Positions 35,144-42,862 of a stretch of 64,000 nt of DNA are shown here, one piece after another. The position numbers and the translations under genes are program-made. Origin of the DNA: Fredericiella sp963839515 (GTDB lineage: Bacteria; Chloroflexota; Anaerolineae; Caldilineales; Caldilineaceae); NCBI GenBank assembly GCA_963839515.1, contig CAWIVN010000023.1:558001-622000 (forward strand), given 5' to 3'. The number at the start of each line of letters is the position of its first letter. Position 1 is the first letter of the stretch. The notes beneath the pieces were generated by a model. That model was not told the DNA's origin, ran no database searches, and saw only the letters and a program-made list of their open reading frames with translations.

Positions 35144-37312
35144 ATGTTTTATGTCAAAGCCAGATCAGGAGGATCTTGTACTTTTGTGACTAGAAGAAAA
35201 AAGAATAGCAGCAGTCAGCGGCCCGCAGCGCCCTCAACGGCGCAGCAGACGATGAGCGGAGGACACAGGTGGTATAAGGTTGACCTGCATGTCCACTCGC
35301 CGGCGTCTCGGGACTACGAGGAGCCGCATGTCACTTACTTGGATTGGCTGCGTAAGGTGGTCGAGAAGGGCATCGAAATCGTTGCCATCACGGACCATAA
35401 CACGGTGGCCGGTATCGGGGCCATTCGCCGGGAATTGGAATGGTTGGCCCGGTTGAATGAGCAAGGCCGATTGAGCCCCGAGGAACAGCAGCGTTTTGAC
35501 GAGTGGCGTGCGTTGAGCAACCAGGTGGTCGTTTTGCCGGGATTTGAGTTTACAGCCACCTTTGGCTTTCATATCCTGGGTATTTTTCCGCCTGATACTT
35601 CGATCCGACACCTCGAACACGTGCTCTTGGACCTCAAGGTTCCGACCGCCAAGCTGGACGAAGGCAGCACCGAAACCGGTGCAACAACGGATGTACTGGG
35701 CGCCTACCGCATCATTCACGATGCCGGCGGGCTTGTGATCGCCGCGCATGCCAACAGCACGCACGGCGTCGCCATGCGCAACTTCCCATTCGGCGGGCAG
35801 ACCAAGATCGCCTACACCCAGGACCCCTACCTGGACGCGCTCGAGGTCACCGACCTGGATCGCATCGGTCATTCCACGATGCGCTTCTTCAATGGGACCA
35901 AAGCCGAATACCCGCGGCGCATGCACTGCCTGCAAGGCTCCGATGCTCACCGCCTGACCGTCGACCCGCGCAATCCGAAGCGCCTGGGCATCGGCGAGCG
36001 GCCGACCGAATTGATGCTCGACGAACCAACCTTTGAGAACATCGGCGCCGTGTTGCGTTCCAAGCAGTACGACCGCGTGCGCCCAGCCCAGCCCGCCGAC
36101 CGCATCTTCGACCCGCTTGACGTGGTGCGCGAGGAAGGGCCGACGCTGGTGCAGAGCTTCCACGAGACGGCCACCGAGCGCGGCGGCAAGCTGGCCGCCA
36201 TCGTGGCCGACCTGTGCGCCTTTGCCAACACGGCCGGCGGCGCCGTCTATGTGGGCTGCAAGCCGGGCAAAGGCAAGATCAAGGGGCTCACCGATGCGGC
36301 GCAGACGGAAAAGGAGCTGCGCGCGGCCGTCGAGGAGCGCTTCTCGCCGCGGCTGGAGGTCAAGTACGACATCCTGCAAAGCCAGACGGCCAAGGTGCTG
36401 CGCATCCAGACCCCCAAGGGGCCGGACATGCCCTATGCCATCGATGACAGCAAGTTCTACGTGCGCGACGAGGCCGACACCAGCCTGGCCGTGCGCGACG
36501 AGATCGTGGCCCTCGTGCGCGAGGCGTTTGGCCTGGAGCGCGATGTCGAGCCCGAGGCGACCGGCGAGCTGATCGAGCCGCCGCCCTCGGCCGCCGACTA
36601 CGAACCGCTGCCACCGCTCGGCCCGCAGCCCATCATGCTGCCCGAAGTGCCTGTGCCCAACACCCGCACACAAGGCAGCCGCGGCGGCAGTCGTAGCGGC
36701 AGCCGCAGGGGCCAGCAGGGATCGCCCAACGGTGCACCGGCGCCTGCCCGCACGCGCGAGCCGGTCAAGCCACAGGCCAAGGAGCCGGCAAAGCAGCAGT
36801 TAGATAAGCTGGCGGCCGGCAAACCTGCGACAAACAAACCGGCCCCAAAGTCCCAGTCGCCACAGATTGCCCAGGCTCACCAACAGCCGAAGCGCAGCGA
36901 CAAGGGTGGCCAACCCGCACAGTCAGCAGCGGCACAGCCGCAGGCCAATGGCGCGGTCGATACCACCTTCTACCTCCCGCAGATCGGCGTGGAGATTATC
37001 GAGGCCGAGGAGCGCAACGGGCACATCTTTTACGCCATTCGTGACATGCGCAACGGCAACGTGATCAAGAACATCACCCGCCACGGTGCACGCAAGCTGT
37101 GGAGCTATGCCATCGAGCAGTACGAGAAGCAGGACCCAGACCAACTGCCCATCGAGTGGCAAGGCAACATCGGCCTCGTGCGGGCCGAAAAACGCGTCGG
37201 CAAGCTGCGCTACGACCTGGCCCTCCGTGAGGGCGACGACGTACGCATCTTCTACGGCGTCACCGAAGACGGCATGGAAGGCGCCTGGTCCACCTTCTTG
37301 GCAGACGAGTAA
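35144..37312 (+). CDS. PHP-domain phosphoesterase fused to a Schlafen AlbA-type domain
   Basis: 722 residues. Residues about 45-300 form a PHP metallo-phosphoesterase: KVDLHVHSPASRDYEEPH, EIVAITDHNT, GLVIAAHANST and LQGSDAH supply the expected His/Asp ligands. Residues about 325-465 match the AlbA_2/Schlafen ATP-binding-like domain (LAAIVADLCAFANTAGGAVY, DMPYAIDDSKFYVRDEADT). A 110-residue Gly/Ser/Pro/Gln linker follows, then a small C-terminal beta-rich domain (IEIIEAEERNGHIFYAIRD-like start) of unknown type. A nucleic-acid or nucleotide-processing, possibly defence-related, role is plausible but unproven. ATG 35144 lacks a ribosome site; GTG 35186, 13 bases after AGGAGG, and ATG 35252 are alternatives. 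Confidence 0.85.
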   Translation: MFYVKARSGGSCTFVTRRKKNSSSQRPAAPSTAQQTMSGGHRWYKVDLHVHSPASRDYEEPHVTYLDWLRKVVEKGIEIVAITDHNTVAGIGAIRRELEWLARLNEQGRLSPEEQQRFDEWRALSNQVVVLPGFEFTATFGFHILGIFPPDTSIRHLEHVLLDLKVPTAKLDEGSTETGATTDVLGAYRIIHDAGGLVIAAHANSTHGVAMRNFPFGGQTKIAYTQDPYLDALEVTDLDRIGHSTMRFFNGTKAEYPRRMHCLQGSDAHRLTVDPRNPKRLGIGERPTELMLDEPTFENIGAVLRSKQYDRVRPAQPADRIFDPLDVVREEGPTLVQSFHETATERGGKLAAIVADLCAFANTAGGAVYVGCKPGKGKIKGLTDAAQTEKELRAAVEERFSPRLEVKYDILQSQTAKVLRIQTPKGPDMPYAIDDSKFYVRDEADTSLAVRDEIVALVREAFGLERDVEPEATGELIEPPPSAADYEPLPPLGPQPIMLPEVPVPNTRTQGSRGGSRSGSRRGQQGSPNGAPAPARTREPVKPQAKEPAKQQLDKLAAGKPATNKPAPKSQSPQIAQAHQQPKRSDKGGQPAQSAAAQPQANGAVDTTFYLPQIGVEIIEAEERNGHIFYAIRDMRNGNVIKNITRHGARKLWSYAIEQYEKQDPDQLPIEWQGNIGLVRAEKRVGKLRYDLALREGDDVRIFYGVTEDGMEGAWSTFLADE

Positions 37313-37326
37313 TCAAAAATCATGTG

Positions 37327-37357
37327 CGCGGCGGTACCCAGGATGGGTACCGCCGCG
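37327..37357. terminator. 13-bp perfect hairpin between convergent genes
   Basis: CGCGGCGGTACCC (37327-37339) pairs with GGGTACCGCCGCG (37345-37357) over AGGAT. It starts 15 bases after the PHP-AlbA stop. It lacks a U tract, but its position between convergent genes suits a bidirectional terminator together with the longer inverted repeat beside it. Confidence 0.6.
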
Positions 37358-37430
37358 TAGGGGCATGAGGTCCGGCGGAACAACGCTCGCTGTAACGGCG
37401 AACCATACTCCGCCGGACCTCGTGCCCCTA
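37358..37430. repeat. Interspersed palindromic repeat, copy 1
   Basis: 22-base arms TAGGGGCATGAGGTCCGGCG(GA) at 37358-37379 and the inverse at 37409-37430 pair with one G-T wobble around a 29-base loop containing ACAACGCTCG. A related element with the same arm core (AGGTCCGGCGG) and loop word (ACAACGATCG) lies at 41802-41868, so this is a repeat family and not just a terminator. Confidence 0.75.
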
Positions 37431-37455
37431 CACCCTCACACCCCTACTCACCCCA

Positions 37456-38397
37456 TTACCAGAAATAAATCAACGCCACCACCGTCAACGCCCACAGCGC
37501 GCTGTTGATCAGCAGCGGCTTATCTTCCAGCAGCAGCTCGTCCGGCGCGCCGCCCAACCCCTTGACGTGCACCAGGTACAGATAACGGGCGATGAAGTAA
37601 AAGACAAACGGTACGGTGACCAGCATGCGGTTGTGCGCCAGCGCCGTAGCGGCGTCAAAGCTGTAGAAGGTGTAGGCGATCAGCGTGCTGGTGGTGATGA
37701 TGGTGATGATCTGGTCGAGCAGCGCCAGGTTGTATTCCTGCAGGCTGGCCCGGTGCTGGCCGGCGCTGCCTTCGAGCAGCACGATCTCCTGCCGCCGCTT
37801 GCCGAAACCCAAAAACAGCGCCAGCAGTGTGACGCAGATATACAGCCAGGGACTGAAATTCTCCACCTGCACGACAACCACACCCGCCACCACGCGCAGC
37901 AAGAAGCCCAGCGACAGTACCATCACGTCGATGATGACGATGTTCTTGAGCCAGAAGCTGTAGGCGAAGTTCTGCGCCAGGTAGGCGAGCAGCACCAGGC
38001 CGGCCCACGGGTTGATCGTAAACGCCGCCGCAATGCTGACCACGCCGAAGATCAACCCGGCGACGGCAGCAAAGCGCGGGTCAAGCGCCCCACTGGCCAG
38101 CGGCCGCGTGCGCTTGCGCGGGTGCTGGCGGTCCTTCTCCATGTCCACCAGGTCGTTGAGAATGTAGACGGCGGACGAGAGCAGACAAAAGCAGAAAAAG
38201 ATCAGCGTCGTCTTAAGAAAGAGATCGGGGACAAACAGCTTGCCGTCAAAGACCAGGGCAGCAAAGACGATGATGCTCTTCACCCACTGCCGCGGCCGCA
38301 TGGTCTTGAGCAGGCCGCGCCAGTTGGAGCGGCCAACGGCGAGGGCGGCTTTGGGGGCCCCGGGGGCTTCGGGGGGCTGTGAAGTCGTCATGGACAT
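37456..38397 (-). CDS. UbiA family decaprenyl-phosphate phosphoribosyltransferase-like enzyme
   Basis: 313-residue integral membrane prenyltransferase. MRPRQWVKSIIVFAALVF and the Mg-binding motif NDLVDMEKDRQHPRKRTRP (near residue 80) match the branch that transfers phosphoribose to decaprenyl phosphate, the Rv3806c type, rather than quinone prenyltransferases. A second acidic region (SFDAATALAHN) lies later, and 8-9 membrane helices span the protein. The product would feed arabinose-type or other ribose-derived glycans of the cell envelope. It lies 12 bases upstream of nothing co-oriented except the deacetylase gene ending at 38410, so it could be the last gene of that operon. Function assigned by motif; the acceptor is inferred. 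Confidence 0.85.
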   Translation of the reverse strand: MSMTTSQPPEAPGAPKAALAVGRSNWRGLLKTMRPRQWVKSIIVFAALVFDGKLFVPDLFLKTTLIFFCFCLLSSAVYILNDLVDMEKDRQHPRKRTRPLASGALDPRFAAVAGLIFGVVSIAAAFTINPWAGLVLLAYLAQNFAYSFWLKNIVIIDVMVLSLGFLLRVVAGVVVVQVENFSPWLYICVTLLALFLGFGKRRQEIVLLEGSAGQHRASLQEYNLALLDQIITIITTSTLIAYTFYSFDAATALAHNRMLVTVPFVFYFIARYLYLVHVKGLGGAPDELLLEDKPLLINSALWALTVVALIYFW

Positions 38398-38409
38398 TTC
38401 TGGATCATA

Positions 38410-39315
38410 CTACGAACGCATCACTTCGCGAAGTTCTTCATAGCCGATGGGCACGATTTCCTCGCGCTCGAGGAAGCTGCGCAGCCGGTCGGATTGGAAA
38501 TACTGGTACTCAAAGGTGCGCCAGTGGGCACTGAGCGGGTTAATCGTTTCGATGTCACCCGGTGCATTGGCGTGCAGGCTGAAGTAGGCGATGCCCGGCG
38601 GCAGCTCGTGCAGAATACGCTCGTACAGCTCGGCGCGGCCGCCCTCGGCGTCAGTGGCGTGATAGCCGGGTGTGATGCGGAAGGTGTCCACCAGCGGCAT
38701 GCCGCGCGCTTGCAATCCCGCGACATAGTACGCCCACTCCCCGTCGTTCATGCCGCTGCTGTTAAAGCTGCGCGTGTAGTCGTCAAACCCGCGCAGCACG
38801 AGCACAGGCACCCGATACTCAAAACCCAACTCGATGTAGTGTGGATACAGCTCGGGCAGCATCGCCGCCCCCATGTGGCTGTCGATATGGGTGAACTCGA
38901 TGCCAGAAGCGCACACCATCTCCACCTGGGCGCGCAGTTCGGCCACGGCCGCCTCCACGTTGAGGTTAGAGGCCGCGATCGCCGTCTGCGGCCAGAAGCA
39001 GCCGGTGGCGTCGATCAAGCCGCTGTCCCAGTCGCGCGTGCTGATCGGCCCCCAACGGTACTGCGGCCACTCGCTGGTGAGCGTCAGGTGCACGCCCAGG
39101 TCCAGGTCCGGCCGCTGCTGGCAGATCGCCAGCATCTCGTGCGACCACGGGCAGGGCGCCATCAGCGAGCCGGTCTTAACGATGCCGGCCTCGTGCAGTT
39201 CCAGGTAGGCACGGTTGCTGCCGTGGCACATGCCCACGTCGTCCACATGAAAAATGACCAGGCGTGCATCGTCGGGAAAGCCGAGGCGGTCCAGCATGGG
39301 ATCGGGTGTCGTCAT
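38410..39315 (-). CDS. ChbG/YdjC-like carbohydrate deacetylase
   Basis: About 301 residues. The start MTTPDPMLDRLGFPDDARLV leads to the metal motif IFHVDDVGMCHGSN, then GSLMAPCPWSHEM, DLGVHLTLTSEW and FTHIDSHMGAAM, the His/Asp set of YdjC-like deacetylases that remove acetyl groups from sugars. ATG 39315 overlaps the expected TGA of the isomerase-like gene as ATGA, a coupling signal. As written, the isomerase frame runs straight into this gene, but one surplus base near 39330 explains that: without it the upstream protein ends LPILELTQ exactly at the overlap. So two enzymes are annotated here, not a fusion. Confidence 0.85.
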   Translation of the reverse strand: MTTPDPMLDRLGFPDDARLVIFHVDDVGMCHGSNRAYLELHEAGIVKTGSLMAPCPWSHEMLAICQQRPDLDLGVHLTLTSEWPQYRWGPISTRDWDSGLIDATGCFWPQTAIAASNLNVEAAVAELRAQVEMVCASGIEFTHIDSHMGAAMLPELYPHYIELGFEYRVPVLVLRGFDDYTRSFNSSGMNDGEWAYYVAGLQARGMPLVDTFRITPGYHATDAEGGRAELYERILHELPPGIAYFSLHANAPGDIETINPLSAHWRTFEYQYFQSDRLRSFLEREEIVPIGYEELREVMRS

Positions 39316-40707
39316 TGGGTTAGCTCCAGGATCTGGAAGACCGGCAAAACGGGCAAAGGCCGCCAGTTCGGCGCGGCAGTCCCCGTAGATAATGCTGAAG
39401 TGGTGTTCGAGGCCGTGGCGCATGACACGTTCAAAGACCTCGAGCGCGGGCAGGTCAAAGCGCACGACGCCGCACGTGCCGCCATACGGCCGCGGCGCTG
39501 CCACCATTTCGCCGCCGCCAATCGCAAGTTGATAGGTGCCAGACGCAGTGCGATGCAGGCGCGCCAGCGTGATACGCCCAGGTTTGAGCGGGAATTCAAA
39601 CAGCAGCGGCAGCTTGCGGTTGCTGTGTACGGTCCCGCGCACGCCGGCGTCAGGGTCGGCCATGGCAAAAGGAGCCAGGCCGCAGTGCCAGAATACGCCG
39701 GTGTCGCTTTGGGGCTCGATCGAGACCAGATCGGTGATGAACGCCTGGCTGCCGCCCAGGCTCTGCAGCAGCAGCGACGTGAGTGTGCCGTTGACGTCCG
39801 CCTCGCAGCTTGCCGGGCAGTGATCTTGGTTGAGCACGCTCATGGCCCCGCAGGCGGCGCAGCCCAGTTCGGTAAAAAACTCGGGCCAGCAGCGCACGGC
39901 CACACCTGACAGCCCGCCGTCTTCCACCTGTTGGCGCAGCGCGACGTACACGCCGGCCGTCCCATTGGTGGCCTGTGCGTCAAGTTCGTCCAGGTTCGCT
40001 GCGTAGCCCCGCACTCGCTGCAAGAATTCTTGCCGGGCAACCTTGCCTGCGCTGCGGGCGGCTTGCAGCACCGCAGCCAGTTCGAGCGGGACAACCGTCA
40101 CGCCAAAGAGGCTCCTCAGATCGCCTTCATCGTAGCGGCATGTCTCAAAGCCACCCGGGTGCTGGCCGACTACGCCGATCGTGGCAGTGCGCAGCGCCCG
40201 CAGCGCCTTGCCCACGCGCGCCAAGACGCCTACCTTCTGCGGACCGGCCGCATCGCCAATGGGCGCCAGCACATAGTCGTAGCCGATGCCATGCAGGGTT
40301 AGCGCGTGCCCGGCCAGGTTGATGCCGCACAAGCTGTTGAGCCGCAGGCGACCGCCGTCGCGGGCGTCCGGTACAGCCCACAGCAAGACAGGCACGCCCC
40401 GGGCGTGCGCGACACTGGCCAGGTTTACGGCCATGCTGCTGTCGGCAAAGGAGGCCTGCAGCAGCACAAGCAGGTCAAACTGTGTCCCTTCCAGCTTTGC
40501 CTGCGCTGCAGCAATGCCCGCCGCATCCATGATCAACTCGGACGCCGAGCCCACCAAGACAAACCCGGCGGCCTGAATGGCAGCCGCCGCCGCGTCGGCC
40601 ACCGACTGCGCCAACGGCACGTCAAAGGTAGGACGGGCAATCGCCACCATGGCAACGGTGGCAACGCCGGCAGCGGCGGGGGGGCGTGCTGATGCGGCAG
40701 CACTCAT
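39312..40707 (-). CDS. L-fucose/L-arabinose isomerase-like protein, one frameshift at its 3' end
   Basis: About 464 residues after correction. It resembles the FucI/AraA-like family that interconverts aldoses and ketoses: GVPVLLWAVPDARDGGRLRL, SLCGINLAGHALTLHGIGYD, CWPEFFTELGCAACGAMSVL, CEADVNGTLTSLLLQSLGG and the C-terminal HGLEHHFSIIYGD. Metal ligands are plausibly Glu in CEADV and His in EHHF. ATG 40707 overlaps the Gfo/Idh stop as ATGA. Near 39330 one extra base changes LPILELTQ-stop into LPDPGANP and fuses it to the deacetylase. Operon order: dehydrogenase, isomerase-like, deacetylase, which points to catabolism of an acetylated or unusual sugar. Confidence 0.82.
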
Positions 40708-41762
40708 CGTGCAACTCCACTGGACCGGCCTGAAGCCGGTTCAGCTGAGAATTGGGATGCAAGCCCTGCTTCCTCGGCCAAAAACTGGGCTACATCCACA
40801 GCATGCCCGCTGGCCGCCGAACGGTTGCCGGCCAACGCCACGGCGGTGGACAGCAGGCCTGTGCGCAGCGGCGTGCGAATGTGGGCGGCGTCACCGCTGC
40901 GGACGGCAGCCATAAAGGCCCGGTTGAGGGGACGGTGCAGCGGTTCGGGGTTGGGCCATTCTTCGACACCGTGCGGGGTGAACAAATACAGCCCCTTGTC
41001 AGTCACGCGCACCAGGCGGTCGCGCAGAGCAATGTCGGCGCGCGGCGGCTCCTGGATTTCCGGGAACAGCCCGTAGGTGCCGGCGCTGACGCCAACTGCG
41101 CCGCTGGCATAGTGCAGCGTTACGGCGTAGCCGTCCCAGTTGTCAAACTCCGGCTCCTGGTTGACCTGCCGGCTGTTATAGGCGGCATAGACAGTCTCAA
41201 TTTCGCCGACCAGCCCGCGGCTGACGTCGAGCAGGTGAATGCTTTGATCCACCAGTTGCCCACCGGCCAGGCTGCGGTCCCACATCCAGCGCAGCGGCGG
41301 CCGCGTCCAGTACCAGCGCAGGTTAACCAGCGCCACCGGCTCGCCGGCGATCAACTCCTCAGCCCGCAGGTAAGCTTCCGTGTAACGCCATTGAAAAGCC
41401 GTCATCGCCAGCGCACCCTTTGCCTCGGCTGCCGCGACAAAACGGTGCGCGGCCGCCAAATCCAAATCGAGCGGCTTCTCGACAAACAGCGCGGCGCCCG
41501 AATCCAGGCAGTCCATCCCCAGCTGTGCATGCGAAGGCGTCGGCGTACAGATATAGATCGCAGCCGGCGCTTCGTGCGTAAGCATCTCCTGGTGGCTGGG
41601 GTACGGGGTTCCACCCCACTTGGCGCAAAATGCCCCGGTGCGCTCACCCACCCCATCGCAGGCCGCCACAATCCGCACGTCGGGCTCATTCTGAAGATGG
41701 TCCGCGTGCAGATTCGCCATACGGCCGGCGCCGATAAACGCTACAGGAATCAGATCAGACAT
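40704..41762 (-). CDS. Gfo/Idh/MocA family oxidoreductase
   Basis: 352-residue NAD(P)-dependent dehydrogenase. Rossmann motif PVAFIGAGRMANLHADHL, the catalytic EKP motif in ALFVEKPLDLDLA near residue 95, a C-terminal substrate domain with WRYTEAYLRAEELI and a candidate catalytic His in DQSIHLLDV. Typical family length. It starts the three-gene sugar operon and overlaps the isomerase-like gene by ATGA. The 145 bases upstream contain palindromic repeat copy 2. The substrate is probably a sugar acted on by the isomerase and deacetylase; not identifiable further. Confidence 0.93.
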   Translation of the reverse strand: MSDLIPVAFIGAGRMANLHADHLQNEPDVRIVAACDGVGERTGAFCAKWGGTPYPSHQEMLTHEAPAAIYICTPTPSHAQLGMDCLDSGAALFVEKPLDLDLAAAHRFVAAAEAKGALAMTAFQWRYTEAYLRAEELIAGEPVALVNLRWYWTRPPLRWMWDRSLAGGQLVDQSIHLLDVSRGLVGEIETVYAAYNSRQVNQEPEFDNWDGYAVTLHYASGAVGVSAGTYGLFPEIQEPPRADIALRDRLVRVTDKGLYLFTPHGVEEWPNPEPLHRPLNRAFMAAVRSGDAAHIRTPLRTGLLSTAVALAGNRSAASGHAVDVAQFLAEEAGLASQFSAEPASGRSSGVAR

Positions 41763-41801
41763 GGTTATGCCTTCATCCTACGGGAGGGTGGGAAGCGAGG
41801 C

Positions 41802-41868
41802 GGGCACAAGGTCCGGCGGCACAACGATCGTGGCGCCAGCCAGGCTATTCCCGCCGGACCTTATGCCC
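41802..41868. repeat. Interspersed palindromic repeat, copy 2
   Basis: GGGCACAAGGTCCGGCGG (41802-41819) and CCGCCGGACCTTATGCCC (41851-41868) pair at 17 of 18 positions around a 31-base loop containing ACAACGATCG. It matches the element at 37358-37430 in arms and loop. It lies between the epimerase stop and the Gfo/Idh start on the same strand, so it would be transcribed within an mRNA or terminate the upstream unit. Confidence 0.75.
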
Positions 41869-41907
41869 CTGCGAATCGTGCTCGCCGATCACCCTCGCTC
41901 CGGCTCA

Positions 41908-42837
41908 TCATATTGGTTTCACACCCGCAACTTTATCTGGCGCGACAGCCTCGACGGGTGGAACTTCGACTGGCGGCGCAAAAAATTGTTCCAGAAAGTG
42001 CTTGCCCCACAGCAGGGATTGCAGAATCTGGCCCTCGCTTTTGTCCCACACTTCGTCTTCTTGTTCGATACTGAGACAGCCGCTGTAGTCCACACGTTGC
42101 AGTTCGGCGATCAGCGCCGGCCATGGCAGTTCCCCCCACCCGGGCAGCGTGTAACGCCACCAGCCTTCGCCGTCGATACCCTCGCTCGCCAGCCGCCGGC
42201 GGTCCACCGTGGCGTCTTTGACGTGCACGTGCGTCACCTTGTGGGCAAACTGGCGCAGTGCGGCCGCGGCGTCGACAAACTGCCAGACGAGATGGCTTGG
42301 GTCAAAGCAGAGCGTGAGATCGGGCGCGGGCAAGGCAACTTCAAACAGTTCGTGCCACATGGCAGGGCTGGTGGCGACGTTGCCCACGGCCGGGCAGTTC
42401 TCGATGGCGATGGTCACGTTGCCCTGGCGCGCCAGCGGCAGCACTTGTTCGCCCAACCACTGGACCACGGCAGGCAGGTTGGCGCGCAGGCTCTTGCCCG
42501 GCGCGCGCCCCGTGGCCAGCACCACCAGCGGGATGCCATACTCGCAGGCGAAGCGCACACGCTCGAGCACGTTGCGCTGGTGCATGGCGCGCTCGTCTGC
42601 ATCGCCCGCCAGCACGTTGCGCCCATAGGTTAACGAGAAGATCGCAGCCCCGTGCGCCCGTGCCGCGGCGAAGTCCGCCGGCTTAAGCGGCACCGCCGGC
42701 CCCACTTCCACTCCAGCAAAGCCGTTTTCCACCGCCCAACCCGCCATTTTGGGCAGGCTCCAAGGCTGGATGCCCTGAAAAATGGTGAGGATATTGGTAT
42801 GGAAGGCAACTGGTGGGCGAAAGCCGCTGTAATGCAT
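41908..42837 (-). CDS. Sugar phosphate isomerase/epimerase, xylose isomerase-like TIM barrel
   Basis: 309 residues. TIM-barrel family related to IolE and hydroxypyruvate isomerase. Metal-site segments: VTIAIENCPAVGN (Glu), LTLCFDPSHLVWQ (Asp, His), VTHVHVKDATVD (His, Asp) and GCLSIEQEDEVWD (Glu). The first strand VAFHTNILTIFQG also fits. It starts 25 bases after the chaperonin-like gene on the same strand, so the two may be co-transcribed. It probably belongs to the same sugar pathway as the downstream dehydrogenase/isomerase/deacetylase genes. Substrate unknown. Confidence 0.92.
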   Translation of the reverse strand: MHYSGFRPPVAFHTNILTIFQGIQPWSLPKMAGWAVENGFAGVEVGPAVPLKPADFAAARAHGAAIFSLTYGRNVLAGDADERAMHQRNVLERVRFACEYGIPLVVLATGRAPGKSLRANLPAVVQWLGEQVLPLARQGNVTIAIENCPAVGNVATSPAMWHELFEVALPAPDLTLCFDPSHLVWQFVDAAAALRQFAHKVTHVHVKDATVDRRRLASEGIDGEGWWRYTLPGWGELPWPALIAELQRVDYSGCLSIEQEDEVWDKSEGQILQSLLWGKHFLEQFFAPPVEVPPVEAVAPDKVAGVKPI

Positions 42838-42862
42838 AGACCGCTCCTGCGGTTAAGCGCTT

